This document shows positions 8,593 through 16,132 of a DNA stretch of 64,000 nt, piece by piece. The stretch lies in NCBI GenBank assembly GCA_012959785.1, contig DUCM01000009.1:1-64000 (forward strand), written 5' to 3'. The notes below the pieces were generated by a model. It did no database searches. It saw only the letters and a program-made list of their open reading frames with translations, and was not told the DNA's origin. Position 1 is the first letter of the stretch. Each line of letters starts with the position of its first letter. This DNA is from Planctomycetota bacterium. GTDB lineage: Bacteria; Planctomycetota; UBA1135; GCA-002686595. The translations under genes and the position numbers were made by a program.

Positions 8593-10406
8593 GCACCCGC
8601 GAAGAAGCTTCCGCGCAAGGCGGTGTGATCCGGCGCATGGACGAGCTCGTGATCTGTCAGATCGCGGCTGGTGAAGTCATCGAGCGCCCGGCTTCGATAG
8701 TCAAGGAACTCCTGGAGAACGCCCTCGACGCCGGTGCGACCCAGATCCAGGTGGACCTCCAAGAGGGCGGCGCGCGCCTGGTGCGGGTCAGCGATGATGG
8801 CTGTGGCATGACGGCCGCCGACCTCGAATTGGCCTTCGAGCCCCACGCTACCAGCAAGCTGCGCGACGCCTCCGACCTCAATCACATCGCCAGCCTGGGT
8901 TTTCGCGGTGAGGCTCTCGCCTCCATGGGCTCGGTGGGGCGTTGTTCGATTTTTTCGCGCACTAAAACCGCCGAGACCGGCCACCGCATCACCAACGAGG
9001 GCGGCCAGGAGAGCCCCGTGGAGCAGGCCGGAGGCCCGCGGGGCAGCATCGTCGAGGTGCGCGACCTGTTCTACAACACGCCCGCTCGTAGACGCTTCAT
9101 GAAGCGTCCTTCCACCGAACTCTCGCGTTGCCTCGAAGTTCTGCAACGCGCTGCCCTCGCTCAGTTAGGTGTGGGCTTCGTCGCCACCCATGACGGGCGC
9201 CGCTGCTACGACATCGAGGTCGGCATGGATCTCTCGGATCGCATCCGGCGTACTTTTGGCGCCGAGTTGGCCGAGTCTCTGGTGCCCGTGGAAGCCGACA
9301 ACGGTCGCTTCCGGATCACGGGTTTCGTGGCGCCGCCGCGCTTTTCGCGCCGCGACAGCCTGCGCCAGATGTGGTTCCTGAACGGACGCACGGTCAAGGA
9401 CCGGGTTCTGATCCGCTGCTTACGCGAGGCCTATCGCGGCTTTTTGGTGGAGGGGCGGGTGCCGGTGGCCTTCTTGCAGCTCTCCATGGATCCGACCCTG
9501 GTGGATGTGAATGTGCACCCGGCCAAGGCCGAGGTGCGTTTCCGCGAGGACCGACACCTTTTCGGTTTTTTGCTGAAAGCCCTGCGCGAGGGCGTACAGC
9601 AGACCGACATGGCCACTCCCGGCAGCAGCCTCCTGTCGCGGGCCCTGGTTCGCGATGGCCGTAGCCTGCGCGAGATGCGCGCTTCACATCCCGGTCAAAC
9701 GGCCCTGGAGCCCACGGCTCCCCGGACCCCCTGGCGGGTGCGTGAAATGCCCGCTGCGCCCCTCGAAATCCCGCGGCCCGCGCAGCAAGGCGCGCCGCCC
9801 TCGGCTGCTCCCAATGCCGCAACTGACGATCTTCGCGGCCCCTTCTTGCAGGTGCACAAGACCTACCTCGTGCGCGCTCTGGCCGATGGCTTTGAGGTCA
9901 TCGACCAACACGCCTTGCACGAGCGCATCACCTTCGAGGGACTTTTGCGCGACCTGCGCGCTGGCCGCGTCGAGGTTCAGCGTTCCTTGATCCCCGAGGT
10001 GGTGGAGGTCTCGCGCAGTGAACTGGAACTGCTCATCGAACATCGCGACAGCTTGGCCCGCATCGGTATCGAACTCGACGCCTTCGGTGAGACCGCCGTG
10101 GCCGTCCACGGCCTACCGGCGCGCTTGAAAAATCCAAAGGCCCAGGGCGTGGTGCGCGATGTGGCCGAGATCATCGCCCGCACGGGCAAGGCGCCCGACG
10201 CCGAGGATGTCATCGAGGAAGTCCTGCACCGCACCGCCTGCCGTTCATCGGTGATGGCTGGCGATGCCCTCGGCGAGGACGAGATCAAGAGCCTCCTGTC
10301 CCAGGGCCAGGCCCTCGGCGCCGCCGATCAGACCTGTCCCCACGCCCGGCCCACGCGGGTTCGCTTCACCCTCGACGACCTCGAGAAGGCCTTTCACCGC
10401 AAGTAG
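8589..10406 (+). CDS. mutL: DNA mismatch repair protein MutL, endonuclease-type
   Basis: 605 residues. The N-terminal GHKL ATPase (to ~residue 330) carries IAAGEVIERPASIVKELLEN, SDDGCGM and GFRGEALASMGS; RGSIVEVRDLFYNTPARRRF follows. A Pro/Ala-rich linker (~340-415) leads to the C-terminal dimerisation domain. All motifs of the metal-dependent nicking endonuclease are visible: DQHALHERITFE (DQHA-x2-E-x4-E, ~residue 438), ACRS, and CPHARPT. This MutL should therefore nick DNA itself, as in bacteria without MutH. The ATG overlaps the holA stop. No mutS is nearby. Confidence 0.95.
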   Translation: MSTREEASAQGGVIRRMDELVICQIAAGEVIERPASIVKELLENALDAGATQIQVDLQEGGARLVRVSDDGCGMTAADLELAFEPHATSKLRDASDLNHIASLGFRGEALASMGSVGRCSIFSRTKTAETGHRITNEGGQESPVEQAGGPRGSIVEVRDLFYNTPARRRFMKRPSTELSRCLEVLQRAALAQLGVGFVATHDGRRCYDIEVGMDLSDRIRRTFGAELAESLVPVEADNGRFRITGFVAPPRFSRRDSLRQMWFLNGRTVKDRVLIRCLREAYRGFLVEGRVPVAFLQLSMDPTLVDVNVHPAKAEVRFREDRHLFGFLLKALREGVQQTDMATPGSSLLSRALVRDGRSLREMRASHPGQTALEPTAPRTPWRVREMPAAPLEIPRPAQQGAPPSAAPNAATDDLRGPFLQVHKTYLVRALADGFEVIDQHALHERITFEGLLRDLRAGRVEVQRSLIPEVVEVSRSELELLIEHRDSLARIGIELDAFGETAVAVHGLPARLKNPKAQGVVRDVAEIIARTGKAPDAEDVIEEVLHRTACRSSVMAGDALGEDEIKSLLSQGQALGAADQTCPHARPTRVRFTLDDLEKAFHRK

Positions 10407-10427
10407 CGCGGGGGCGCCTCCGGCTAC
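10403..10427. terminator. Inverted repeat spanning the stops of mutL and the convergent gene
   Basis: GTAGC at 10403-10407 pairs with GCTAC at 10423-10427, with an inner CGGGG/CCTCCG stem. The outer arms contain the TAG stops of both convergent genes. There is no T-tract. A bidirectional terminator or mRNA-end hairpin is the simplest reading. Confidence 0.45.
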
Positions 10428-11431
10428 CTGGAGGGAGGGCGGAAATCGTCGGGCGAAAGACCCGCGCGCAGGCTGCCGCGGGAGCGCTTGAGTGTCAGTT
10501 CCGATGTAGCCCTGGCGGCGAAGCGTGCCCCAGAGGCTGGCACGCCTGCGGGTGCGATCTCTCCCAAGGCCGTTCCTTCCAGAGCATAGAGTTCGATCCT
10601 GTGGGGCACCCAGAACCCATCGCGGTCGGCGTGTTGGTCCAGACGCACCAGGAGTGGCGGTGCAAGCGGTCCGTCGCCGAGGAGCTCTTCGCGCACGAGG
10701 GCGTAGCGAATGGTGTGGCTCACCGGATCCAGGCCGAGGTCCACGGTGTAGATCGTCTCGCGAGCGGCCGATATCCCCGGCGCCGCGGCGGGCAGGAAGA
10801 AGTCCGGGCTGGAGACTCGCAACCAATCGAGTCCAGCGCCCACCGACCGTGCGTGTCCCGCGAGGCTGGCCGGGGCGGAAGGGAGGATGGCCAGATCGCG
10901 GATGCGCAGGTTGCGCGGATTGGAGAGGGCCACGAAGTTGCGCGCCAGGCTGGCCATCTCCTCGATCTGCTTGCGATCCTCGGCGCCTTCGCGGCCCACG
11001 AGCGGCACAAGCTCCTTACCGTCGATTAGAAAATCGCCCGCGGGACCGCGCAAGTGGGTGCGACCAGTTTCAAGTTCGGCTCGCAAGAGCCCTGGCACCA
11101 GGTAACTGAAGTCCAGCTCCAGGTCGTTCGTCTGGAGTTGGCCCGCCGAGCGCTGGCGCAGGTAGAAGTGTAGACGGAAGGAGCGCACTGCATCGCCTTG
11201 AGCGCTGCGCTCCACGGCGGCCAGCCAGGCGGCGCGGGCTTCTTTCGAGGCATCGGCGGGCAATGCACCGGGCTCCAGGGGCAGGTCATCACCGCCCAGG
11301 GCGGGAGCCTCTGGAGTGGGGCTTCCGTGGGCGGCGCGGGCGCGCTCGAGAGCGCTTGTCGAGCCCTCTTGCGCCGCGCCGGAGGCCGCCAGGCAGAGGG
11401 CCAGGGAGACGATCAGTTGGAAGATGGACAC
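10424..11431 (-). CDS. Secreted protein of unknown function
   Basis: 335 residues from a GTG at 11431. That start places a clean signal peptide first (IFQLIVSLALCLAASGAAQ) and frees the intergenic region shared with miaA; the frame stays open further upstream, but that part would overlap miaA. The mature protein has no family motif I recognise. It contains a DLELDFSYLVPGLLRAELETG stretch and repeated beta-strand-like segments, similar in feel to outer-membrane lipoprotein carrier/sorting proteins (LolA-like fold), but this is only a resemblance. Its end is convergent with mutL, 17 bases apart. Confidence 0.7.
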   Translation of the reverse strand: MSIFQLIVSLALCLAASGAAQEGSTSALERARAAHGSPTPEAPALGGDDLPLEPGALPADASKEARAAWLAAVERSAQGDAVRSFRLHFYLRQRSAGQLQTNDLELDFSYLVPGLLRAELETGRTHLRGPAGDFLIDGKELVPLVGREGAEDRKQIEEMASLARNFVALSNPRNLRIRDLAILPSAPASLAGHARSVGAGLDWLRVSSPDFFLPAAAPGISAARETIYTVDLGLDPVSHTIRYALVREELLGDGPLAPPLLVRLDQHADRDGFWVPHRIELYALEGTALGEIAPAGVPASGARFAARATSELTLKRSRGSLRAGLSPDDFRPPSR

Positions 11432-11542
11432 GGGTGGCGGGCGTGGAGGGGCGGGGCTGTGAAGAGCCCAGAGCCTACGGCAGAGGCGCTCACTTGACCA
11501 CCGCTCAGCGAACGCGGCGGGCGCAGAGCCTCCGGCTTCGGG

Positions 11543-11548
11543 TATCTT
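11543..11548 (+). promoter_or_regulatory. Possible -10 element of a leaderless miaA promoter
   Basis: TATCTT lies seven bases before the miaA ATG at 11556, which would put transcription start at or next to the ATG. No good -35 is seen 16-18 bases upstream. The 124-base region 11432-11555 separates divergent genes and otherwise shows nothing recognisable. Confidence 0.35.
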
Positions 11549-11555
11549 CAGCGCC

Positions 11556-12509
11556 ATGACCGAACCCCATGCCTTTCCAGCCCGCTCCGGGGTGCGAGCC
11601 CTCGTGGGCACAACGGCCGCCGGCAAGAGCGCCCTGGCCCTGGAGGTTGCACGGCAGGCCGGGGCCGAGTTGGTCTCCCTCGACTCCATGCAGGTCTACC
11701 GCGGCATGGACATCGGCACGGCCAAGGCCACGGCCGAGGAGCGCGCGCTCGTGCCGCACCACATGCTGGATATCGTGGGTCCAAATGAGCGCTTTGATGT
11801 GCAGCGTTTTCTCGGCGCCCTCGCGCCGGTGCTCGAGGACCTCGATCGGCGCGGCGTGCGGGCGCTCTTCGTGGGCGGCACGGCCTTCTATCTGAAGGCC
11901 CTTTGCCAGGGGCTCTTCGACGGCCCGCCGGCGGACCTCGAACTACGCGCACGGCTCGAAGTCGAACTCGTGGACCAGGGAGCCGCGGCCCTGCATCAAC
12001 GCCTGGAGGATGTGGATCCCAGGAGCGCCGCGCGCTTGCACGAGAATGACACCCGGCGCGTCCTGCGCGCCCTCGAGGTTCACGGTCAGACCGGTCAGTC
12101 CATGTCGTCTTTGCAACGGGAGTGGGGCTGGCACGGCGGCGAGGCGAGCCCGGCTGAACGCTATCTCGTGGGTCTATCCCACGAACATCTGGACCTTGAC
12201 GGGCGCATCAGGGAACGCTGCGAGGCCATGCTCGCCGCAGGCTGGGCCGCAGAGGCCGTGGCCATTCGCGACGGCTCGGGCTTCAGCGAGACTTCGGCCC
12301 GCGCTCTGGGCTACGCGGAGGTTCTGCGCTGGGCGGACGGTGAGACCAAGCGTTCCGCCTGTCGTGATGAGATCTGCCTGCGCACCCGCCAGTTCGCTCG
12401 CAAGCAACGCACCTGGTATCGCCAGTTCGACGACATCGTCTGGCTGGAGAAGCAACCCCTCGCAGAACGCGCAGCAGCTTGCCTACGCGTTTTCGCCTGG
12501 GAAGAGTAG
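11556..12509 (+). CDS. miaA: tRNA dimethylallyltransferase MiaA
   Basis: 317 residues, normal length. MiaA transfers dimethylallyl from its diphosphate to N6 of A37 in tRNAs that read UNN codons. The P-loop is VGTTAAGKSALALE (residues ~17-30), followed by the substrate-binding stretch ELVSLDSMQVYRGMDIGTAK, then HHMLDIV, FVGGTAFYLKAL and the C-terminal TRQFARKQRTWYRQF that contacts tRNA. The gene is monocistronic and divergent from the upstream secreted-protein gene. It ends before a palindromic terminator-like element. No hfq follows, unlike in enterobacteria. Confidence 0.95.
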   Translation: MTEPHAFPARSGVRALVGTTAAGKSALALEVARQAGAELVSLDSMQVYRGMDIGTAKATAEERALVPHHMLDIVGPNERFDVQRFLGALAPVLEDLDRRGVRALFVGGTAFYLKALCQGLFDGPPADLELRARLEVELVDQGAAALHQRLEDVDPRSAARLHENDTRRVLRALEVHGQTGQSMSSLQREWGWHGGEASPAERYLVGLSHEHLDLDGRIRERCEAMLAAGWAAEAVAIRDGSGFSETSARALGYAEVLRWADGETKRSACRDEICLRTRQFARKQRTWYRQFDDIVWLEKQPLAERAAACLRVFAWEE

Positions 12510-12520
12510 CCAGTTTGGTT

Positions 12521-12544
12521 CCCGCCAGCCCGCGGGCTAGCGGG
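12521..12544. terminator. Palindrome between convergent miaA and small lipoprotein gene
   Basis: CCCGC-C-AGCCCGCGGGCT-A-GCGGG is symmetric over 24 bases with a single mismatched pair; its 12-base core is a perfect palindrome. It lies 11 bases after the miaA stop. No T-tract is present. Position and symmetry suit a bidirectional terminator. Confidence 0.5.
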
Positions 12545-12588
12545 TCGCCACAATCTTCATCTTGCCGTCGGTGCCGAGGTGGCCGCGC

Positions 12589-13161
12589 TCAGTCTGCGTA
12601 GCGCGGCGTGGGGTGCGAGGTGACATGGATCAGCTCGGCATCGCCTTCCACTTCGGCCATTCCCAGGGCGTCGTCGAGGAACGACACAGTCACCACCCGA
12701 AGGGGCCGGAAGGCCACGGACAGGCCAGCAACGAGCTCTTCCGGGCCACCGGGGGCCAGGGTCGCGATGACGGAATCGATGGGCAGGGGAATGAATGTGC
12801 CCGTGCCCAGGAGGGCGGCGCCGATCACCAGGGACTCCACATGGAAGTAGTTGAGCGGGTTCGGCAGGGGACTGTGAATCGGCCGCGTCGCGTGGTAGTC
12901 CGGATCGTCAGGCTGGAACGGGTTGTCCGGGTTCCAGTTCAGGAAGTGCCGCTGCAAGGTCTTCGCGATGTGCAGCTTGTTCTGCCACTGGTAGTCGATG
13001 TACTCGCCATCGACATCGGGTTCATAGCCGAGGGTGATGCGGGCAACCTGGGGGCCCACCGAGCGAGGGCTCCAGTGATCGCTGGCGGCGCTTGGGCTTG
13101 AGACGCAGCTGGCGAGTAGGAGGGCACAGGCGGAGGCGCTGAACAGGGCAGAGATCTTCAT
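12589..13161 (-). CDS. Small lipoprotein of unknown function
   Basis: 190 residues with a clear lipoprotein signal: MKISALFSASACALLLASC, lipobox Cys19. The mature part is Asp/Pro/His-rich near residues 70-100 (NWNPDNPFQPDDPDYHATRP) and then has a hydrophobic stretch VIGAALLGTGTFIPLPIDSV (~112-131). No family is recognised. The stop at 12589-12591 is followed in the +1 frame by 16 codons rich in third-position G/C that read like a natural C-terminus and end at a TAG just before the palindrome. The gene may therefore carry a frameshift near its end. Confidence 0.65.
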   Translation of the reverse strand: MKISALFSASACALLLASCVSSPSAASDHWSPRSVGPQVARITLGYEPDVDGEYIDYQWQNKLHIAKTLQRHFLNWNPDNPFQPDDPDYHATRPIHSPLPNPLNYFHVESLVIGAALLGTGTFIPLPIDSVIATLAPGGPEELVAGLSVAFRPLRVVTVSFLDDALGMAEVEGDAELIHVTSHPTPRYAD

Positions 13162-13470
13162 GAAGTGCGGGGGCCGAGTAGGGGGCAGGCAAGTGTCCAG
13201 GAGAGGTAAGGGCGCTTGTCCAGCGCCATCCCGGGCCGTCCTGGGGCGAGTATTCTAGGGAGGCTGGAGGGCGCGGTCCAGACTTGGATGTTTCCCTATC
13301 TGGTGGGGTTGGTGAGGTTAGTATGGCGGCCGTGAGGAGTCTCAATCTCAGGCCAGGTTCCCAGGTGGCCGCGCAGAGGGCCACTACCCGCCCCAAGAGC
13401 GGAGTTACGGCTCCTCCGGCCTCCTCGGCGCCCTCTGGCCAGACTGCCCTCCAGGGGCGGGCAGGTTCTC
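13162..13470. other. 309-base intergenic region upstream of nadD
   Basis: It separates the divergent lipoprotein gene and nadD. TATTCT at 13251-13256 is a plausible -10 for nadD, though no convincing -35 is seen. An ATG at 13323 with a weak GAGGT-like sequence before it opens a 52-codon basic frame that ends at 13481, overlapping the nadD GTG by 11 bases. Its third positions are not strongly G/C-biased, so it may be chance or a leader peptide. Confidence 0.3.
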
Positions 13471-14115
13471 GTGGCGCCTGAGATTCGGCCCAGGGTGGCG
13501 CTCTTTGGAGGCTCCTTCGATCCGCCCCACTGCGGACACCTGCACGCCGCGAGGACGGCTCGCAAGGCCTTCGAGCTCGATCAGGTGCGCTTCATGCCCG
13601 CTGCCCGGCCGCCCCACAAGCCCGATCGTATCCTCGCCGCGGGAACCCAGCGGGCGCGCATGCTCGAGCTGGCCATCGCAACCGCCGAGCCCGACTTGCA
13701 GCGCGCCTCCCTGGTGGACCGCCGCGAACTCGAACGGCCCGGTCCTTCCTACACCCTGCTCAGCGTGGAGGAACTTCTGGCCGAGGCCGGCGGGCCCGAA
13801 GCTGTCGAGTTGTTTCTGATCCTCGGCAGCGACAACTTGCAAGGGCTCGAACTGTGGCACGAAATCGAGCGCCTCTTGTGCCTGGCGCGACCGATCGTGA
13901 TCCAGCGTGGCGCCCGGGCTGCAGAGTTGCCGGCGGCCCTCTCGGCCAAGCTCTCCCACGGGGCCATGGAGAGTTTGCGGGCCGGGTTGGTGGCCCTTCC
14001 TCCCGTGAACGCGAGTTCCACGGAGGCCCGCGGTCGCGTTGAGTCAGGGCCGGAGTTGGCGCCCGAGGTGGCTGCTTACATCGATCGCCACGGTCTCTAC
14101 AAGCGCAAGTTGTGA
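13471..14115 (+). CDS. nadD: Nicotinate-nucleotide adenylyltransferase NadD
   Basis: 214 residues, normal length. NadD makes nicotinate adenine dinucleotide from nicotinate mononucleotide and ATP in NAD synthesis. The nucleotidyltransferase signature GGSFDPPHCGHLH holds the (T/H)xGH motif (~residues 13-25). VRFMPAARPPHK matches the NadD substrate loop, and VNASSTEARGRV matches the C-terminal ISSTxIR motif in slightly altered form. The GTG at 13471 gives a sensible N-terminus. The gene overlaps the next one by four bases (GTGA). Confidence 0.93.
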   Translation: MAPEIRPRVALFGGSFDPPHCGHLHAARTARKAFELDQVRFMPAARPPHKPDRILAAGTQRARMLELAIATAEPDLQRASLVDRRELERPGPSYTLLSVEELLAEAGGPEAVELFLILGSDNLQGLELWHEIERLLCLARPIVIQRGARAAELPAALSAKLSHGAMESLRAGLVALPPVNASSTEARGRVESGPELAPEVAAYIDRHGLYKRKL

Positions 14116-15101
14116 CCCTGCTATTCGGTTTCGCCGTAAGTCTCGGCGCTGGATTTTTTCTCGCGGGCCTGTGGCGACGGCTGGGCCTCGGTGATGGACC
14201 CGAGGGCGCGCAGGCAGGACGCAAATTGCAAGTCGAGGCCATTCCCGCCGTGGGGGGCCTTGCCATCGCCTGCGCCTGGGCCGCCGAACTGGCCCTGGCC
14301 GCTGGCTCCGGCGGGGGAGCCTTGGCCGTCAGTTTGCAACGTTTCGCGCCCCGTCTCCCCGGCTATCCCACGGACCTCGATCCAAGCCGCGCCGCCCTTG
14401 GCGCCCTGTTCGCCTTGGCCTGCGCCGGTGCCTTGGGGGTTGTGGACGATGGGCGCAGGGAGGGGCTCGGTCCCCTGGCGAAACTCGCGGGCCAGGCGCT
14501 CGCCGGTGCGCTACTGGGCTTGCCGCTGATCTTTCCTGGCGAGGCGGCGGGGCCGGGCCTGGCCCTGGCCCTGGCCTGGAGCGCGGCCTACGGCGCGGCG
14601 GGGATGGTGGCCTGCAACGCGCTCAATACTTTTGACAACGCTGACGGCGCGGCGGCGGGCATCAGCACCGCGGGGCTCGCGGCGGCGGCTTCGCCTCTGG
14701 CGCCAGCGGTGGGGGGCATTCTGGTTTTACAGCTCGGTTTGCGGCGCCAAAATGGAGCGCTGCGGATCTACCTGGGCGACGGTGGCAGCCATCTCTTGGG
14801 CCTCTTGGCCCTGGTGGTGCCAGGGGCCTGGCCCCTGCTCTGGCTGCCGGGCCTGGATCTCGCGCGGGTGGCCGTGGCGCGCATGCGAGCGGGCCGGGCA
14901 CCCTGGCATGGCGACCGTCTGCACCTGGCCCACCGCCTCGAGCGTTCGGGCCAGGGCCCCCTCGCGGTTTGCGCTTGGCTACTTGGTCTGGCGGCTCCTT
15001 GCCTGCTCTTCCCGGGGCCGCCGGGGCTCCTCGCGAGCTGCGCGCTCTTCGGCCTCGCCCTGCATTTTACCCGCCGGGCGGCGGTTGCGGTCGAGGCCTG
15101 A
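14112..15101 (+). CDS. Glycosyl-4 family phosphoglycosyltransferase (WecA/MraY-like)
   Basis: 329 residues, about ten hydrophobic segments. Family members transfer a sugar-1-phosphate from a UDP-sugar to undecaprenyl phosphate, starting O-antigen, teichoic acid, exopolysaccharide or peptidoglycan lipid intermediates. Visible motifs are GVVDDGR (the DD pair), NTFDNADGAAAG (the N-x3-DN-x-DG loop), LGDGGSHLLG, and HGDRLHLAHRL in place of the HxxDH-type C-terminal motif. It is probably WecA/WbpL-like rather than MraY, because the MraY-specific motifs are missing and no cell-wall gene cluster surrounds it. GTG start, overlapping the nadD stop. Confidence 0.82.
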   Translation: MTLLFGFAVSLGAGFFLAGLWRRLGLGDGPEGAQAGRKLQVEAIPAVGGLAIACAWAAELALAAGSGGGALAVSLQRFAPRLPGYPTDLDPSRAALGALFALACAGALGVVDDGRREGLGPLAKLAGQALAGALLGLPLIFPGEAAGPGLALALAWSAAYGAAGMVACNALNTFDNADGAAAGISTAGLAAAASPLAPAVGGILVLQLGLRRQNGALRIYLGDGGSHLLGLLALVVPGAWPLLWLPGLDLARVAVARMRAGRAPWHGDRLHLAHRLERSGQGPLAVCAWLLGLAAPCLLFPGPPGLLASCALFGLALHFTRRAAVAVEA

Positions 15102-15250
15102 GCCAGAGCCGGAAGACCGACTTCAGCGGGCTTCCGGGAGCCGGTGCTTGCCCCCAGCCGGGGCGCTCACGATACTCTTCGGCTGGATTCTTCAAAGGGC
15201 ACCCCTCCCCCGGAACCAGGTACCCTGACGCCGGGACTCCGACACTAGCC

Positions 15251-16063
15251 GTGACTTATCCCAAGACCGCTATCATCTCCGACCTACACGGGAACATGCC
15301 CGCCCTCGAGGTCGCCCTGGCCGACGCGCGCGAGCGCGGCGCCCAGCGCATCGTGTGTTGTGGCGACACCGTGGGCTACGGCGCTCAACCCCGCGAGGCC
15401 CTCGATGTGGTCATGACCCATTGTGTGCGCGGTGCGCACTGGGCGGACGGCACTAAACTCGAGGACGGCTTGTGTCTGCAAGGCAACCACGAGGACGCCC
15501 TGTTGCACTCCGCCGCCGATTTCAATCCCAAGGCCCGCGCCGCCATCGAGTGGACTCACCGCGAGATCACCGCCGGTGGTGGACGTGAACGGGGCTACGA
15601 CTACTGGGATTTCATCGCCGAGCTGGAGCCCTCTCATAGCGACGCAGTGGCCATGTTTGCTCATGGCAGCCCCCGCGATCCCGTGCGCGAGTACCTCCTC
15701 CCGCGGGACACCGCCTCGCCCTCCAAAATGGCAGCGAACTTTGCGGCCATGAACCGCGAAGTGTGCTTCGTGGGTCACAGCCATGTGCCCGCTATCTACA
15801 ATCAAGACGGCAGTTTCTTTCAGCCCCGCGACTCGGCCGGGCCCTACGACCTGGGCCTTGGACCGACGAGTCGCGTGATCGTGAATGTGGGTTCGGTGGG
15901 CCAGCCCCGCGACCGCGATCCGCGGCTCTCGTATGTGATCTTCGACGGCACTACCGTCGAGTTCGTGCGTCTCGATTACGACCACGAGGCCGCCGCCGAA
16001 CGCATCCGCGCCACCGGCGAGTTGCCCGTTTATCTCGCGGATCGCCTGGCCTCCGGCAGCTGA
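15251..16063 (+). CDS. Calcineurin-like metallophosphoesterase
   Basis: 270 residues from GTG 15251, placed so that the protein opens directly with strand 1 (YPKTAIISDLHGN). All metal-site motifs are present in order: D-x-H (DLHGN), GDTVGYGAQP, GNHED and GHSHVP. The GDxxxYG spacing is typical of the PrpE/serine-threonine-phosphatase-like branch; the substrate is unknown. TACCCT at 15221-15226 is a possible -10, 24 bases before the start. The 149 bases between this gene and the WecA-like gene hold no other recognisable feature. Confidence 0.85.
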   Translation: MTYPKTAIISDLHGNMPALEVALADARERGAQRIVCCGDTVGYGAQPREALDVVMTHCVRGAHWADGTKLEDGLCLQGNHEDALLHSAADFNPKARAAIEWTHREITAGGGRERGYDYWDFIAELEPSHSDAVAMFAHGSPRDPVREYLLPRDTASPSKMAANFAAMNREVCFVGHSHVPAIYNQDGSFFQPRDSAGPYDLGLGPTSRVIVNVGSVGQPRDRDPRLSYVIFDGTTVEFVRLDYDHEAAAERIRATGELPVYLADRLASGS

Positions 16064-16076
16064 CCGCCGCCCACGA

Positions 16077-16132
16077 AGCCCCCCCCCTCTCGCTCCTCCC
16101 CAGATCCCCCCCCCCGGCCCCCTCTTTTTTTT
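16077..16132 (+). promoter_or_regulatory. Polypyrimidine leader of yidC
   Basis: Of 56 bases almost all are C or T, including C runs at 16079-16087 (9) and 16106-16115 (10) and a T run at 16125-16132 (8) that runs into the TTG start codon. No Shine-Dalgarno is possible. Long C runs of this type are prone to slippage. Confidence 0.5.
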
